DNA of 64,000 nt from Amphritea sp. 1_MG-2023 (GTDB taxonomy: Bacteria > Pseudomonadota > Gammaproteobacteria > Pseudomonadales > Balneatricaceae), in assembly GCF_030547545.1 (NCBI RefSeq), contig NZ_JAUOQE010000008.1, forward strand, positions 62,001-126,000. Direction: 5' to 3'. The position numbers and the translations under genes were made by a program. This document shows, one piece after another, positions 9,324 to 19,198 of the stretch. Each line of letters starts with the position of its first letter. Position 1 is the first letter of the stretch. The notes beneath the pieces were generated by a model, which made no database searches, was not told the DNA's origin, and worked only from the letters and a program-made list of their open reading frames with translations.

Positions 9324-9493
9324 AAGATACCGGGTTGAATGCTGGAGTCAGATGCAAAGGCGCAGGTTTAAAGGCCGTGCTAAAAAACGATTCAGGGATT
9401 ATATAGCCCGAACTGCGCAGTTGTCCGTAAAAAAGACCGCACATTATCCCTTTTCGACCGCCTTTTGTTAACCCCTGCTGGGTTTATTTGTGG

Positions 9494-11695
9494 CTAAAAC
9501 ATATCCACAGGGTCAACATCGATTGACCAGCGAACTTTACGCGCTTCAGTGTCGCTCTCTACTTGATGGATAATACTGTTGAGTTGTTGGTGGAGGGCTT
9601 TGCGATCATGGCTTTGTAATACCAGTTGCGCACGATATTGACCGGCGCGTTTTTCCATCGGAGAGGGAAGTGGGCCGAGCCACTGAATTCCTTGAGGTTG
9701 AAGGATGTCATTGGCCATTAGTTGACGCAATTTGCCGAGAAAGCGTTCGGCTTGACCTGGATGATTGGCCTCTGCTCTGAACATCGCACAATAGATCGAC
9801 GGTGGTAAGTGGGCTGCGATACGTTGACTGAGTTCCTGTTCGGCAAAGGCTTGATAGCCTTCGGTAACTAAGCTGGTGATGGTGGGATGATCGGCATGGT
9901 GAGTCTGCATAACGACTTTGCCGGGGTGATCGGCTCGGCCTGCCCGCCCCGCTACCTGTAAAATCAGCTGAGCGGTGCGCTCCATGCCTCTAAAATCAGC
10001 ACTAAATAGGCCGCTATCCGCATTAAGAATCGCGACCAAGGTAACTTTGGGAAAGTGATGCCCCTTCGCGAGCATTTGCGTACCAATGAGAATGCAGGGG
10101 TGGCCTTGATGAACCCGATCCATGATGTGTTGCATTGCGTTTTTGCGTTGCGTGGTGTCACGATCCACGCGAATAACGGGCACATCGGGAAACAGAGCCT
10201 GTAATCGTTCTTCGGTGCGCTCGGTACCTGCGCCGACGGGTTTAAGATCGCTGCTGCCGCAATGATCACACACATTAGGTACGGGACGCTGACTATCACA
10301 ATGGTGGCAGTGTAGATGCAATGGTTTACGGTGCAGCGTCATGTGTGCATCGCAGCGACGGCAATCGGCTAGCCAGCCGCAATCATGACACATCAGTGTC
10401 GGTGCAAAACCACGCCGGTTGAGAAATATCAGCACCTGAGTGCCCTGCTGTAGATGGCCTTTGATCTGTTGAATCAACGGTTCGGATAAGCCGTCCTGTA
10501 GCGGCAGTTGACGCATATCCAAGAGTTCAAATTGTGGTGGTAGCGCATCGCCGGCACGTTGATTGAGTTTTAACCATTGATAGCGTCCCTGTTGAGCATT
10601 GTAGAGGCTTTCGATGGCCGGTGTTGCGGTACCCAGTACGACTGGAATCTGTTCTAAATTACCACGCATGACGGCGAGATCACGGGCGTTATAGCGAAAT
10701 CCGTCCTGTTGTTTAAACGAGGTATCGTGTTCTTCATCAATAAAAATAACACCCGGATGACGCAGCGGCGTAAACATAGCCGAACGGGTACCGATGATGA
10801 TGCGAGCGATACCTTCTTTTGCTTGTAGCCAAGCATCGAGGCGTTGATTGTCGGTTAAATTGGAGTGTAAAACCACCACCGGTAGATTAAAGCGTGCCTT
10901 GAAGCGGCTGACGGTTTGTGGTGTCAGCCCTATCTCGGGTACCAAAATCAGCGCCTGCTTACCCTGACGAATATAGTGTTCAATCGCCTGAAGATACACC
11001 TCGGTTTTGCCTGAGCCAGTCACACCTTGTAAGAGGAACGTTTGAAAGCCTTGTGTTGTGGTGATCTGTTGCACGGCATGGCGTTGCTCGGCGTTCAGAG
11101 TGAGGGGCGCTTCATGCAGCGGCTGATCATTATGCTCGGTATGATTGGGGGTGTGAATAAAGGATTCTGCTAAACCTTTGTCGAGCAGTTTCTTTAACAG
11201 CGCGGTTTGGCCACCTTCGGCGCGAATGGCGCCTTCGCTGATACCGTTAGGATGTTCCAGCAGTAATAATAATAGCTCCCGTTGACGCGCCGCGGTTTTA
11301 CCGAGCTGAGCGATATCGGCATCTGGCATCGCTCGCCAGAGATGTTGATGAGTATATTCACAGGGCGCGCCTTTACGCAGTAGTACCGGTAGCGCTTGAC
11401 TTAAGGCGTCACCTAGCGGGTGTTGATAATAGTTAGCGGCCCAGCGCGCGAGTTTGAGCACCGTGGCCGGTAACGGTGGGGTGGTATCGATGACGGCAAT
11501 CGCGGCTTTGAGTTTGTTTAACGGCACCTCGGTGGTATCTACGACCTCCATGAGTACACCCGTCACCTCACGGCGGCCAAATGGAACCTTGATACGCACC
11601 CCAGGTTGCAAGATTGCTGTTTCACAGCCCTGCGGTGGCAGATAATCGAATAGCCGACGCAAGGGGGAGGGTATGGCAAGTCGCAGGTAAGGCAT
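9494..11695 (-). CDS. priA: Primosomal replication protein N' (PriA helicase)
   Basis: A 733-residue DEAH-type helicase that restarts stalled replication forks. Its parts in order are the N-terminal 3'-DNA-binding domain (MPYLRLAIPSPLRRLFDY), Walker A GVTGSGKTEVYLQA and the helicase box FIDEEHDTSFKQ. Eight zinc-binding cysteines follow in the insert from CHDCGWLADCRRC to CDHCGSSDL, then the late helicase motifs IGTQMLAKGHHFPKVTLV and QVAGRAGR. All key residues look intact and the length matches the Escherichia coli protein (732). It is divergent from rpmE, a very common arrangement in gammaproteobacteria. Confidence 0.98.
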   Translation of the reverse strand: MPYLRLAIPSPLRRLFDYLPPQGCETAILQPGVRIKVPFGRREVTGVLMEVVDTTEVPLNKLKAAIAVIDTTPPLPATVLKLARWAANYYQHPLGDALSQALPVLLRKGAPCEYTHQHLWRAMPDADIAQLGKTAARQRELLLLLLEHPNGISEGAIRAEGGQTALLKKLLDKGLAESFIHTPNHTEHNDQPLHEAPLTLNAEQRHAVQQITTTQGFQTFLLQGVTGSGKTEVYLQAIEHYIRQGKQALILVPEIGLTPQTVSRFKARFNLPVVVLHSNLTDNQRLDAWLQAKEGIARIIIGTRSAMFTPLRHPGVIFIDEEHDTSFKQQDGFRYNARDLAVMRGNLEQIPVVLGTATPAIESLYNAQQGRYQWLKLNQRAGDALPPQFELLDMRQLPLQDGLSEPLIQQIKGHLQQGTQVLIFLNRRGFAPTLMCHDCGWLADCRRCDAHMTLHRKPLHLHCHHCDSQRPVPNVCDHCGSSDLKPVGAGTERTEERLQALFPDVPVIRVDRDTTQRKNAMQHIMDRVHQGHPCILIGTQMLAKGHHFPKVTLVAILNADSGLFSADFRGMERTAQLILQVAGRAGRADHPGKVVMQTHHADHPTITSLVTEGYQAFAEQELSQRIAAHLPPSIYCAMFRAEANHPGQAERFLGKLRQLMANDILQPQGIQWLGPLPSPMEKRAGQYRAQLVLQSHDRKALHQQLNSIIHQVESDTEARKVRWSIDVDPVDMF

Positions 11696-11789
11696 AAATA
11701 AAGGAGGCTCGCATCAAAGTTAGATGGCACAGTGTATTGCTTTTTGTTTTCGCTGTTAACTAGTGCGTTTGCTATCTTTGAGTAAACGC

Positions 11790-11818
11790 TTGCTGGGGCA
11801 TAAAACTGTGCGTATAAT
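11790..11818 (+). promoter_or_regulatory. Sigma-70 promoter of rpmE
   Basis: TTGCTG at 11790-11795 and a perfect TATAAT at 11813-11818 are separated by 17 bp, an almost ideal sigma-70 promoter. Transcription would start near 11825 and leave a leader of about 94 bases before the rpmE ATG at 11919. That leader is long enough for feedback control by L31 itself, but no specific element was recognised. Confidence 0.85.
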
Positions 11819-11918
11819 GCCCGCCCTTAATCCTATAAGGCTTTGCTTAATCGGCGCAGCCTGCATGCGGTGCCTGGCAATAGATCAGGTGGCGGCATAC
11901 AAAACAACTGAGGTTCCA

Positions 11919-12134
11919 ATGAAAAAAGATATCCATCCAGAATACGTAGAGATCAGTGCAACCTGTTCTTGTGGTAACGTTGTTAAAACACGTTCGACTG
12001 TTGCTAAAGATATTAATCTCGATGTTTGCAGTCAGTGCCACCCGTTCTATACCGGTAAGCAGAAAGATGCGACTACCGGTGGTCGTGTTGATCGCTTCAA
12101 CAAGCGTTTCGGCGGCCGTGGCCTTAAAAAGTAA
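11919..12134 (+). CDS. rpmE: 50S ribosomal protein L31 (zinc-binding type)
   Basis: The true start is the ATG at 11919, giving [20 protein letters not shown] and a 71-residue protein; the open frame back to 11763 crosses the promoter and is not coding. The four-cysteine/histidine zinc set is present: CSCG at 16-18, then [10 protein letters not shown]. This is therefore the C+ form of L31, which doubles as a zinc store replaced by a C- paralogue under zinc starvation. L31 bridges the two ribosomal subunits. The gene has its own strong promoter and a terminator directly after it, so it is a single-gene unit. Confidence 0.98.
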   Translation: MKKDIHPEYVEISATCSCGNVVKTRSTVAKDINLDVCSQCHPFYTGKQKDATTGGRVDRFNKRFGGRGLKK

Positions 12135-12150
12135 TACCGACTTTGTAACT

Positions 12151-12179
12151 AAAAAGGCATCCTTTGGGATGCCTTTTTT
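12151..12179 (+). terminator. Rho-independent terminator of rpmE
   Basis: Just 16 bases after the rpmE stop lies the stem AAAAAGGCATCC/GGGATGCCTTTTTT with a short TTT loop. A stretch of T follows immediately. Confidence 0.93.
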
Positions 12180-12412
12180 GTTTCTGATCAATTTAGGCTG
12201 ATTTTTACTAAACGTTAAAATAACTGGTTATATTACCTTTTTTAACGCGTTTTTTCTTGTATTTGTTCTATTCAATGGCGCTAAAGTAGTACTAAATGCA
12301 CTGAATATCGATAATTTTTCAGGGATATGAGCTATTTAGCCGGTTGAGGGGCGGGAATCTTTTCTATATGATCCCAAGTCCGAATTTCTATAACTAAGTT
12401 GGAACCGCGACC

Positions 12413-13684
12413 ATGTCTGAAGATATGAAACAAGCTGCACTCGATTATCACGAGTTCCCTCACCCAGGTAAGATCAGTGTTGAACTGACAACCCCTGCTG
12501 AGTCTGCTCGTGATTTGGCCTTGGCTTATAGCCCCGGTGTTGCTGAGCCTGTGCGCGCTATTGCAGAAAACCCTGATAATGCCTACCGCTATACGGCTAA
12601 AGGTAATCTGGTAGCTGTTATTACGAATGGTTCTGCCATTTTGGGTCTTGGTGATCTTGGGCCGCTGGCATCCAAGCCGGTTATGGAAGGAAAGTCGCTA
12701 CTCTTTAAACGCTTTGCCGGAATTGATTCTGTTGATATCGAAGTTGATTCTGAGAGCCCTCAAGCCTTAATCGACACGGTTGCACGTATTGCCGATACTT
12801 TTGGCGGTATTAACCTTGAAGATATCAAAGCACCTGAGTGTTTTGAGGTTGAGCGCGCTTTGATCGAGCGTTGTAATATTCCGGTTTTCCATGATGATCA
12901 GCACGGTACTGCGATCGTTACGGCAGCGGGTATGATTAACGCACTAGAAATCGCTGGTAAGACACTGGAAGACGCTAAAATTGTCTGTCTGGGTGCAGGC
13001 GCCGCAGCCAATGCTTGTATGACGTTACTCGTTAATATGGGGGCTAAGGTTGAAAATATCTATATGATCGATCGCACCGGTGTGATTCACTCCGGTCGTG
13101 AAAACCTGACTCCGCAGAAAGCGGCGTTCGCGTCTGAGACTGATAAGCGTACGTTGGATGATGCGATTGACGGTGCGGATGTTTTTGTTGGTCTGTCCGG
13201 TCCTAATCTGCTGAGTGCAGAGCAGTTAGCTAAGATGGCACCAACACCGGTCGTGTTTGCCTGTGCTAACCCTGACCCAGAAATTACGCCAGAATTGGCT
13301 CACTCTGTACGTGATGATGTGATTATGGCGACCGGTCGTTCTGACTACCCTAATCAGGTTAATAACGTATTAGGTTTTCCATTCATCTTCCGTGGTGCGC
13401 TGGATGTACGTGCATCGGCTATCAACGAAGAGATGAAAGCGGCCGCCGTTCTTGCTTTGGCTGGGCTGACTAAAGAGCCAGTTCCTCAGGATGTGCTGGA
13501 TGCATATGAACTGGATGCTCTGGAGTTTGGTCCTCAGTACATTATTCCTAAGCCAACCGATGCGCGCCTGCTGGGCGTTGTCTCTGAAGCGGTGGCGCAA
13601 GCGGCGATCGATTCGGGTGTTGCGCGTCTGCCATTGCCCGCTCATTATCCACTGACCACGGTTGATGCGTTACTTAAGCGTTAA
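12413..13684 (+). CDS. maeB: Malic enzyme, short form without phosphotransacetylase domain
   Basis: A 423-residue malic enzyme that oxidatively decarboxylates malate to pyruvate, supplying NAD(P)H. Visible are LALAYSPGVAEPVRAI, the active-site region with TNGSAILGLGDLGPLASKPVMEGK, the metal-binding stretch ECFEVERALIERCNIPVFHDDQHGTA, and the nucleotide-binding glycine loop CLGAGAAANACM. Many gammaproteobacterial MaeB proteins are about 750 residues with a C-terminal phosphotransacetylase-like regulatory domain; this one stops after the catalytic part, as in pseudomonads. Cofactor preference (NAD or NADP) cannot be fixed by eye. It lies between rpmE and ponA and ends in a shared terminator, so it is transcribed alone. 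Confidence 0.94.
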   Translation: MSEDMKQAALDYHEFPHPGKISVELTTPAESARDLALAYSPGVAEPVRAIAENPDNAYRYTAKGNLVAVITNGSAILGLGDLGPLASKPVMEGKSLLFKRFAGIDSVDIEVDSESPQALIDTVARIADTFGGINLEDIKAPECFEVERALIERCNIPVFHDDQHGTAIVTAAGMINALEIAGKTLEDAKIVCLGAGAAANACMTLLVNMGAKVENIYMIDRTGVIHSGRENLTPQKAAFASETDKRTLDDAIDGADVFVGLSGPNLLSAEQLAKMAPTPVVFACANPDPEITPELAHSVRDDVIMATGRSDYPNQVNNVLGFPFIFRGALDVRASAINEEMKAAAVLALAGLTKEPVPQDVLDAYELDALEFGPQYIIPKPTDARLLGVVSEAVAQAAIDSGVARLPLPAHYPLTTVDALLKR

Positions 13685-13698
13685 GCGATGGTGGTAAT

Positions 13699-13727
13699 AA
13701 AAAAACCGGCGAATGCCGGTTTTTTTG
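13699..13727. terminator. Bidirectional terminator between malic enzyme gene and ponA
   Basis: AAAAAACCGGC and GCCGGTTTTTTT flank a GAAT loop. A-run and T-run lie on either side, so it can end transcripts from both convergent genes (maeB on plus, ponA on minus). Confidence 0.9.
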
Positions 13728-13753
13728 TGTCCTCATATTACCTATTTAGCTGC

Positions 13754-16291
13754 TTAGAAGATGTCTTCCGTTCGGGTTGTACCGATGTTGTTGGGCTGTA
13801 GAGGGTTTCTGGCGGTTTCGGTCGGCACACTCTTTTCTGGGAAAATTTCGAAGATGGCGTTCTCTTGCCCAGGGTAAGCGAGTAAGCCTGTCTCTGGATC
13901 GATGCGGATACTCACGAGTCCATCAGGCTGTGTGACTGGCTGGTCTGGCGAGTTTGCTAAGGCGGTCTCCATGAAGTCTATCCAGATGGGCAGAGCTGCA
14001 GTGCCGCCAAATTCGCGACGACCTAAGGTTGTCGGTTGATCGAAGCCAACCCATGCGGTGGCGACAATGTCTTGGTTGAAGCCGGAGAACCAAGCATCTT
14101 TTTGATCGTTGGTGGTTCCTGTTTTACCGGCTAAATCCGACCGTTTAAGTACCTGAGCGCGTCGGCCGGTGCCTCGGGTGATGACATCTTGCATGATGCT
14201 ATAGATCATGTAGGCAGCATGTGGCGGCATGATGCGCTCGGCAATGGGTAGGTTAGTGACTTGTTGGCCTGCTAGTTGTGTGGGCGCGGCGTCTGCTCGC
14301 GTTGTTAATGGCGTTGTTGATTCGCTCATCGTGACAACGTTAGCGGCGACTGCTGCGGCTGAGGTATCGCTATTTTCGTCTGCTTGAGAGGCGATGAGAG
14401 TGAAATCGGCGGGCGCTGCTGAGGGGTTTGGAAAATAAACGCAGTCAGTACAGACGGTGGCAGGCTGTGCTTGATAGAGTATCTTGCCGTCACTGTCTTC
14501 AATGCGCTCAATAAAGTACGGCGTTACCTTAAAGCCTTGATTGGCGAGGCCTGCGTAGCCGGTCACTAGCTCGAGAGGAGTGATATCTGCACTGCCGAGG
14601 GAGAGTGATAGGTTGTTCGGAAGGCGGTCTTTGTCGAAGCCAAAGCGGCTGAGAAATTCGGTCGCTGTATCGATGCCAATTGATCTTAGGATACGAATAG
14701 AGACTAGATTTCTTGATTTATAGAGCGCTTCTCTCAAGCGGGTTGGGCCATAAAACTTTTTGCTGTAGTTTTGTGGCCTCCAGTTAGACTCAAGATTGTT
14801 ATCATGGAACACCACGGGGGCATCGTTAATCAATGTCGCGGGGGTATAGCCTTGTTCAAGCGCGGAGGCGTAGATAAAGGGTTTAAGGTTTGATCCCGGT
14901 TGACGTTTGGCCTGAGTTGCTCGGTTGAATTTATTATGGTTGAAATTAAAGCCACCAACCAGCGCGCGTAATGCGCCGTTTTTAGGTGATAGCGCGGTGA
15001 AGGCGCCTTCAACTCGAGGGATTTGCGTGAGGAACCAGTGATCTTGGCTGTCAGGACGGACTCTAATTAGGTCGCCGGAGGAGAGAATATCGCTGGCAAG
15101 TGTTGGTTGACGGCCAAGTCGGTTAGGGCCTTTGTATTCACGCGCCCATTGCATGCTGTCCCATGTGAGAGTTGTTAAGCCGTGATCTTTAATAAATATC
15201 TGTGCTTGCTGCTGATCGGTATTGATAACGATAGCGGGTTGTAGTGAGCCGAAGGTGCGCTGTTTGTTTAATGTTGCGAGAATGTTTGCTTCACTTAAGT
15301 CGGTTACGGCGGCGGTTTTTTCTGCACCAAAATAACCATGTCTTTCGGTATAGGCTAATAAACCGTTTTCCATCGCTTGATTGGCTGCCGCTTGCATCTT
15401 GCTATTCAGCGTCGTATAGACTCGAAGTCCATTGGTGTATAAGCCTTCGTCGAAATATTGATATAGCTCATTGCGAACCATTTCTGCAACAAAAGGGGCA
15501 TATAGTTCAATCTGTGTGCCATGATACTCTGCCGTTACGGGTTCGTTTTTAGCTGTATTGTAGTCTTCATCGTTAATAAAGCTGAGGCTATGCATGCGCT
15601 TCAGAATCCAATTGCGGCGTTCCGTTGCGCGTTCGGGATTAGTGATTGGGTTGTATGCTGAAGGCGCTTTGGGCAGCCCTGCAATCATGGCTATTTGAGC
15701 TAAACTAAGTTCATCGATGTTTTTGCCGTAATAAATATTAGCTGCCGCTTGGATGCCGTAGGAGCGATGGCCGAGGTAAATTTTGTTGATGTAGAGTTCG
15801 AAGATTTCCTCTTTGGTTAGCTCTTGTTCTATCTGTAAAGAAAGTAGTATCTCGTTGAATTTACGGACAAAAGAGCGTTCTCGAGTAAGGAAATAGTTTT
15901 TTGCTACTTGCATCGTGATGGTGCTACCGCCACTTTGAATTCGACCGGTGCTGGCTAACTGGAAAACAGCACGAAATAGGCCTTTAATATCAATACCGAT
16001 GTGGTTAAAAAAATTTCGGTCTTCGGCGGCAAGTAGGGCGTTAATATAGTCTTGAGGAATTTGACTAAAGCTGATGGGTGAGCGACGCTTTTCACCAAAC
16101 TCTGAAATTAATTTGTTGTCGTCAGAGTAAACTCGCAACGGTGTTTGTAACTGAACATCGCGTAGTGTTTCGACATCGGGAAGTTTTGGTGCGTAATAAT
16201 AATAGGCAGCGGCTAAGGCAAGGCAGCCGATAAAAACACCTAATGTTGTTAATTTTAAGCCGATCTTAACTAGCGATATCAATAGTTTCAT
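13754..16291 (-). CDS. mrcA: Penicillin-binding protein 1A (bifunctional transglycosylase/transpeptidase)
   Basis: I place the start at ATG 16291 (MKLLISLVKIGLKL), giving 845 residues; the frame is open to 16354 but without a better start. After one membrane helix (about 8-32) comes the GT51 glycosyltransferase domain with the catalytic glutamate in AAEDRNFFNHIGID and the GGSTITMQVAKN motif. An OB-like domain follows, then the transpeptidase with SxxK in QPGSNLKPF, SxN in KSRNLVS and KTG in AGKTGTTND. It polymerises and crosslinks peptidoglycan in the periplasm. An Ala/Thr/Ser-rich insertion lies between the SxN and KTG motifs (roughly 620-690). It is divergent from pilM, the common pseudomonad arrangement. 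Confidence 0.96.
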   Translation of the reverse strand: MKLLISLVKIGLKLTTLGVFIGCLALAAAYYYYAPKLPDVETLRDVQLQTPLRVYSDDNKLISEFGEKRRSPISFSQIPQDYINALLAAEDRNFFNHIGIDIKGLFRAVFQLASTGRIQSGGSTITMQVAKNYFLTRERSFVRKFNEILLSLQIEQELTKEEIFELYINKIYLGHRSYGIQAAANIYYGKNIDELSLAQIAMIAGLPKAPSAYNPITNPERATERRNWILKRMHSLSFINDEDYNTAKNEPVTAEYHGTQIELYAPFVAEMVRNELYQYFDEGLYTNGLRVYTTLNSKMQAAANQAMENGLLAYTERHGYFGAEKTAAVTDLSEANILATLNKQRTFGSLQPAIVINTDQQQAQIFIKDHGLTTLTWDSMQWAREYKGPNRLGRQPTLASDILSSGDLIRVRPDSQDHWFLTQIPRVEGAFTALSPKNGALRALVGGFNFNHNKFNRATQAKRQPGSNLKPFIYASALEQGYTPATLINDAPVVFHDNNLESNWRPQNYSKKFYGPTRLREALYKSRNLVSIRILRSIGIDTATEFLSRFGFDKDRLPNNLSLSLGSADITPLELVTGYAGLANQGFKVTPYFIERIEDSDGKILYQAQPATVCTDCVYFPNPSAAPADFTLIASQADENSDTSAAAVAANVVTMSESTTPLTTRADAAPTQLAGQQVTNLPIAERIMPPHAAYMIYSIMQDVITRGTGRRAQVLKRSDLAGKTGTTNDQKDAWFSGFNQDIVATAWVGFDQPTTLGRREFGGTAALPIWIDFMETALANSPDQPVTQPDGLVSIRIDPETGLLAYPGQENAIFEIFPEKSVPTETARNPLQPNNIGTTRTEDIF

Positions 16292-16445
16292 GTATAAGTT
16301 ATATAAAGTTAATTTTTTTGTTGCCGAGTTATTATATCTGTAAGAAAGTATCATCCACTAGTGAAACAGTGGTTTAATTTTTAATGAAACCGCGCTAGAG
16401 TCAATGTAGGTCGGTTTTTGCGGGATTTTTTAAGGATAATTTACT

Positions 16446-17507
16446 GTGCTTAGCTTTCTTAGCAAACAGGAAAAAGGATGGGTCGGCATCGATATCGGCT
16501 CCTCTTCGATAAAAATGGTGGCACTCTCCAGACGAGGTAAGGGATTACGTCTCGACTCTTATGCGATTGTACCTTTACCGTCATCCGCTGTTATTGATAG
16601 CAGCATTCAGGATACTGCGCAGGTCGCTGAAGCCGTTGAAAAGGGGCTGAAAATCTGTGGTGGTGGGCTAACAACCTGCGTTGCCGCGGTGCCTTCTTCG
16701 GCCGTTATTACCAAAACGATTCAACTCAATAGTGCCTTCACTGATTTTGAGTTGGAAGAGCAGGTTAAGCTCGAAGCAGATCGTTTTATACCCTACCCGC
16801 TGAATGAAATTGCCCTAGATTTTGAAGTGCTAGGCCCAGTGGAGGGGAGTCCTGAGCTCAATGATATTTTATTAGTTGCCTGTCGCCGTGATGATGTCGA
16901 GATGCGCGAAGACGCTCTCAATAGCAGTGGTTTAAAGTGCGAAGTGGTTGATGTCGATCGCTTTGCTTCCGAGCGAGTCGTGTCGCTGCTGGAAAAAGGC
17001 GATGAGCGAGAAGATAGATTGGTGGGTTTGGTTGATATCGGCGCATCCACACTCACGCTGAATGTATTCAAAGACGGTAACATTGTGTATGACCGAGAAC
17101 AGGCGTTTGGCGGCAATGATTTGAGTAACTTGATTCATCAGCAGTCGGGTTTAGAGGCTGGCGAAGTTGAACACCTGCTACGCAATGATGAGCTGTCTGA
17201 TGAGTTAAAGCAAAATGTTGTTTTGCCATTTCGTAGTACCGTATCGCAACAAGTGTCTCGCTCGCTTCAGTTTTTCTATTCATCAGGCCCTCATAATGAG
17301 TTGAGTAAACTTTATATTTTAGGGGGTGTGGCGGCGATTGAAGGCTTGGCTGCGCAGATGCAAGCTGAAGTTGGAGTTGAAGTTGAGGTTGCTAATCCAT
17401 TTGCAGGAATGGATTTAGCTTCGAAAATAAATGCAGGTCGGCTGAGTCAGGATGCTCCTACACTGGTGAAAGCATGTGGCCTTGCGTTACGAAGTTTTGA
17501 AGGGTAG
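16446..17507 (+). CDS. pilM: Type IV pilus assembly protein PilM
   Basis: A 353-residue actin-like cytoplasmic protein that binds the N-terminus of PilN and links the alignment complex to the pilus motor. The start is GTG at 16446, with AAGGAT nine bases upstream. Features include GWVGIDIGSSSIKMV (nucleotide-binding phosphate loop), LVDIGASTLTLNVF (second phosphate loop) and LYILGGVAAIEGLA near the C-terminus. It is the first gene of a tight pilMNOPQ operon, divergent from ponA. Confidence 0.97.
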   Translation: MLSFLSKQEKGWVGIDIGSSSIKMVALSRRGKGLRLDSYAIVPLPSSAVIDSSIQDTAQVAEAVEKGLKICGGGLTTCVAAVPSSAVITKTIQLNSAFTDFELEEQVKLEADRFIPYPLNEIALDFEVLGPVEGSPELNDILLVACRRDDVEMREDALNSSGLKCEVVDVDRFASERVVSLLEKGDEREDRLVGLVDIGASTLTLNVFKDGNIVYDREQAFGGNDLSNLIHQQSGLEAGEVEHLLRNDELSDELKQNVVLPFRSTVSQQVSRSLQFFYSSGPHNELSKLYILGGVAAIEGLAAQMQAEVGVEVEVANPFAGMDLASKINAGRLSQDAPTLVKACGLALRSFEG

Positions 17508-17512
17508 CGACT

Positions 17513-18061
17513 ATGGCAAGGATTAACTTAAGGGCCTGGCGCGAAGAATTGGCTGCCGAAAGGCAAAAGCAGTTTGTTGTGAACTTGGTCGCTGCTGCAT
17601 TTTTTGCTGCTGTTGTGGTGTTTTTGATCGGTTTTTATATCGATATGCAAACCGATCGACAAAAAACACGGAATAATTTCCTACAGCAAGAAATTAGTCA
17701 GTTGGATAAGCAATTGGCCGATATTAAAAAACTAAAATTGCAGCGCGCACGACTCATTGATCGATTAAATGCAATTCAAGAGCTTCAAGGTACACGGCCT
17801 TTGATTGTGAGAAGTTTCGATGAGATGGTGAGGGTTTTACCTGACGGAGTGCATTATCTGACGCTTAAGCGTACTGGCGACGCTATCAGTTTGGCGGGTT
17901 TGGCCGAGAAAAGTGATGACGTTTCCAATCTCATGCGACGTATTTATGCCAGTATCTGGTTTGGTGAGCCGAATCTTTCCACGGTTGCTAATGATGGTCA
18001 GATGAAAAAATTCAACCTGAGTGTTCCCGTATTGAAGCCCTCGTTGGAAGAGGTAAACTGA
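17513..18061 (+). CDS. pilN: Type IV pilus assembly protein PilN
   Basis: A 182-residue inner-membrane protein. It has the conserved cytoplasmic N-terminus MARINLRAWREE (the INL(L/R)PWR-type segment that binds PilM), one membrane helix (about 25-46), a coiled coil (about 55-85) and a ferredoxin-like periplasmic domain. It forms a heterodimer with PilO and joins the cytoplasmic and outer-membrane parts of the pilus machine. It starts 5 bp after pilM and is 2 bp before pilO, so translation is probably coupled. Confidence 0.96.
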   Translation: MARINLRAWREELAAERQKQFVVNLVAAAFFAAVVVFLIGFYIDMQTDRQKTRNNFLQQEISQLDKQLADIKKLKLQRARLIDRLNAIQELQGTRPLIVRSFDEMVRVLPDGVHYLTLKRTGDAISLAGLAEKSDDVSNLMRRIYASIWFGEPNLSTVANDGQMKKFNLSVPVLKPSLEEVN

Positions 18062-18063
18062 TT

Positions 18064-18666
18064 ATGTCGATGGATGCGCTGAAAAATAGTTTTAAAGGGT
18101 TTGATGCGGATAACCTTGATTTTAATATGGCCGGCAGTTGGCCGGTGGGTGTTAAAGCAATCACCTACTTGTTGGTATTCTCTTTGGTCGTCGGAGCCGG
18201 TGTCTACTTTTACATTACCGATAAAGAGAAGAATTTAGAGCGGGAAGTGCGTCAGGAAGCGGGGCTTAAACAGCAGGTTTCGATTAAAACAATGCAGGTG
18301 GCGAGTCTTGATCAGCTTCGTGAGCAGATGGCTGATGTGCAGGGACGTTTTTCTGAACTCTTAAAACAATTGCCAACCGAAAAAGAAGTGCCAGGGCTGC
18401 TAGAAGATATCACTGAGATTGGTCGTTCGAGTGGTTTAGATATTCAGTCTATTTCACTGGCGGGTGAGAAGCGCAATGAAATTTTCATCGAACTGCCGAT
18501 TAATATCAAGGTAAGTGGTACATACCATCAAATGGGGCAGTTCGTTAGTGGTGTTGCCGCAATCCCACGGATCGTGACACTCCATGATTACAGTATAAAT
18601 CCTGCTGGAGGTCAGCTGGATATGACAATTAGTGCAAAGACTTATCGCTATGATGATACCAAGTAA
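18064..18666 (+). CDS. pilO: Type IV pilus assembly protein PilO
   Basis: A 200-residue membrane protein of the alignment complex. The cytoplasmic tail and one membrane helix (about 30-52, ITYLLVFSLVVGAGVYFYI) are followed by a coiled coil and a periplasmic ferredoxin-like domain with KQLPTEKEVPGLLEDI and the C-terminal TYHQMGQFVSGVAAIPRIV. It partners with PilN and PilP. Its 3' end overlaps the start of pilP by some 17 bases. Confidence 0.96.
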   Translation: MSMDALKNSFKGFDADNLDFNMAGSWPVGVKAITYLLVFSLVVGAGVYFYITDKEKNLEREVRQEAGLKQQVSIKTMQVASLDQLREQMADVQGRFSELLKQLPTEKEVPGLLEDITEIGRSSGLDIQSISLAGEKRNEIFIELPINIKVSGTYHQMGQFVSGVAAIPRIVTLHDYSINPAGGQLDMTISAKTYRYDDTK

Positions 18667-19198
18667 AGTTTTGCGTTTTCTGATTCTAGTGCCGATCTTT
18701 CTCGGTGGCTGTGTCTGGATTGAAGATGTCAGTGATCTGCGTAGCTTTGTTGCGCAAGAGAAACAGAAAAAAGTTGCCAAAGTGGAGCCGTTGCCTGAAT
18801 TTAAGCCCTATCATAGCTTTGTCTATGAAGGGGCGAGTATGCGCAGCCCATTCAAGCCATTAATTTCAATCATTACAATCGATACAGAAGAGGGTGCTAC
18901 CGCTGGGGCTGATAGCGGTATTAAGCCGGATATCGATCGTGAACGAACTTACCTTGAGACGTTCTCACTGGATAACCTTTCCATGGTTGGCAGTATCAAT
19001 ATGAGTGCAAATGGTTCCCGCTGGGCGCTAATCAAGGATAAGAAGGGAGAAGTGCACCGCATATCTGTCGGTGATTATATGGGACTGGATTACGGCAAAG
19101 TTGTTGCTGTTAACAGTGATAATGTTGAGCTCATTGAGATTGTTACAAATGGGCGGGGCGGTTGGATGAGACGCCCCCGTAGCGTGGTGATGGACTGA
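18650..19198 (+). CDS. pilP: Type IV pilus lipoprotein PilP
   Basis: A lipoprotein that connects PilN/PilO to the secretin PilQ. I place the start at one of the two adjacent ATGs at 18650/18653, inside the end of pilO, because this leaves a normal signal peptide with lipobox LGGC (cysteine about residue 21). An earlier in-frame ATG at 18632 would lengthen the basic part only. The periplasmic part has a disordered linker, then the beta-sandwich with LETFSLDNLSMVGSI and WALIKDKKGEVHRISVGDYMG, typical of PilP. The stop overlaps the pilQ start (TGATG). Confidence 0.95.
   Translation: MMIPSKVLRFLILVPIFLGGCVWIEDVSDLRSFVAQEKQKKVAKVEPLPEFKPYHSFVYEGASMRSPFKPLISIITIDTEEGATAGADSGIKPDIDRERTYLETFSLDNLSMVGSINMSANGSRWALIKDKKGEVHRISVGDYMGLDYGKVVAVNSDNVELIEIVTNGRGGWMRRPRSVVMD

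Noticed and set aside
9256-9471. Plus-strand frame opposite the argS start and spacer
   Set aside because: Antisense shadow of argS without a ribosome site or recognisable protein features.
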